From NCBI GenBank assembly GCA_016719635.1, contig JADJYT010000003.1:310001-374000 (forward strand): a stretch of DNA of 64,000 bases, given 5' to 3'. The translations under genes and the position numbers were made by a program. Shown here piece after piece: positions 63,849 to 64,000 of the stretch. The notes beneath the pieces are model-generated. The model saw nothing but the letters and a program-made list of their open reading frames with translations, had not been told where the DNA came from and did not search any database. This DNA comes from Sphingobacteriales bacterium (GTDB lineage Bacteria > Bacteroidota > Bacteroidia > Chitinophagales > JADIYW01). How positions within the stretch are numbered: position 1 is the stretch's first letter; each line of letters opens with the position of its first letter.

Positions 63849-64000
63849 ATGAATGATAAAATGCAACTAACACTAGACGATATTGATTTAAAGATTTTAT
63901 CCATCCTGATGAAAGACGCGAAGACGCCTTATACGGATATTGCCAAACAATTATTTGTATCGAGCGGCACGGTGCATGTTCGAATGAAAAAGATGGAGGA
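63849..64000 (+). CDS. Lrp/AsnC family transcriptional regulator, N-terminal part
   Basis: Only the first 50 residues are in the window. LDDIDLKILSILMKDAKTPY, TDIAKQLFVSSGTVHVRMKK is the AsnC-type winged HTH, with the usual L-D-x-I-D-x-K-I-L start. These regulators bind amino acids through a C-terminal RAM domain, which is beyond the edge. The ATG at 63849 is 6 bp after the palindrome. Confidence 0.88.
   Translation, partial: MNDKMQLTLDDIDLKILSILMKDAKTPYTDIAKQLFVSSGTVHVRMKKME

Noticed and set aside
1..64000. CRISPR array or cas genes
   Set aside because: No regularly spaced direct repeats and no Cas-like protein were found in the window.

Overview
The window reads as chromosomal DNA from a free-living member of the Bacteroidota, probably near Chitinophagales or Sphingobacteriales; this placement is an inference from gene content. 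Supporting signs are a type III glutamine synthetase, a DUF3276 (PUR-domain) protein, a DUF1573 protein, a long NusB, a parA-parB-DUF5683-dapB-lepB gene run, a PorE-like type IX secretion lipoprotein, a BtuB/BtuG-like vitamin B12 uptake locus behind a cobalamin riboswitch, and several promoters of the Bacteroidota TAnnTTTG type. No rRNA or tRNA is seen; the one clear stable RNA is tmRNA.

Layout. 0-8.2 kb: the end of an NrnA-type phosphoesterase, a secreted Tudor/SH3-like protein, pdxJ, a membrane J-domain protein, a decayed DUF1801 gene, a PagL-like lipid A deacylase, a fused alpha/beta 2-oxoacid dehydrogenase E1, a DUF1573 protein and an aminotransferase. 8.4-12 kb: tmRNA, then an OmpA protein with two unknown secreted partners. 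12-17.1 kb: the riboswitch-controlled B12 locus (TonB-dependent receptor, beta-propeller lipoprotein, GT-C type membrane protein). 17-29 kb: a dienelactone hydrolase, a queuosine-precursor transporter, an oligopeptide-binding protein, an FMN reductase, then the parAB-dapB-lepB run and purM. 29-41 kb: PorE-like protein, bestrophin, glnN, a polymerase-like membrane protein, purL, a thioesterase, a DbpA-like helicase and an MpaB-like oxygenase.

41.3-45.9 kb is the accessory part. It is visibly AT-richer over much of its length. It holds an AAA/DUF4143 ATPase and an unknown protein with a possible TraB/ChaN-like N-terminus, bordered by a 24-bp direct repeat. One copy of that repeat begins a 92-bp attC-like imperfect palindrome. 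A compact multi-helix element (about 43363-43559) lies between the two genes, and a patchwork of repeated modules surrounds a cupin gene. This is the most likely place for something undescribed.

46-64 kb returns to ordinary genes: peroxiredoxin, two SRPBCC proteins, lipoproteins, a membrane-protein/HTH module, a serine hydrolase, a protein made of five copies of a DSYY repeat, nusB, an ABC exporter, a PUR protein, ribBA, a 1.6-kb gene-poor stretch, a PhoD-like phosphatase, a sulfotransferase, a WecG-type glycosyltransferase and the start of an Lrp/AsnC regulator.

Five otherwise conserved genes are broken by single frame changes. Four of these lie in A-runs, which points to consensus errors or slippery tracts more than to ordinary gene decay.
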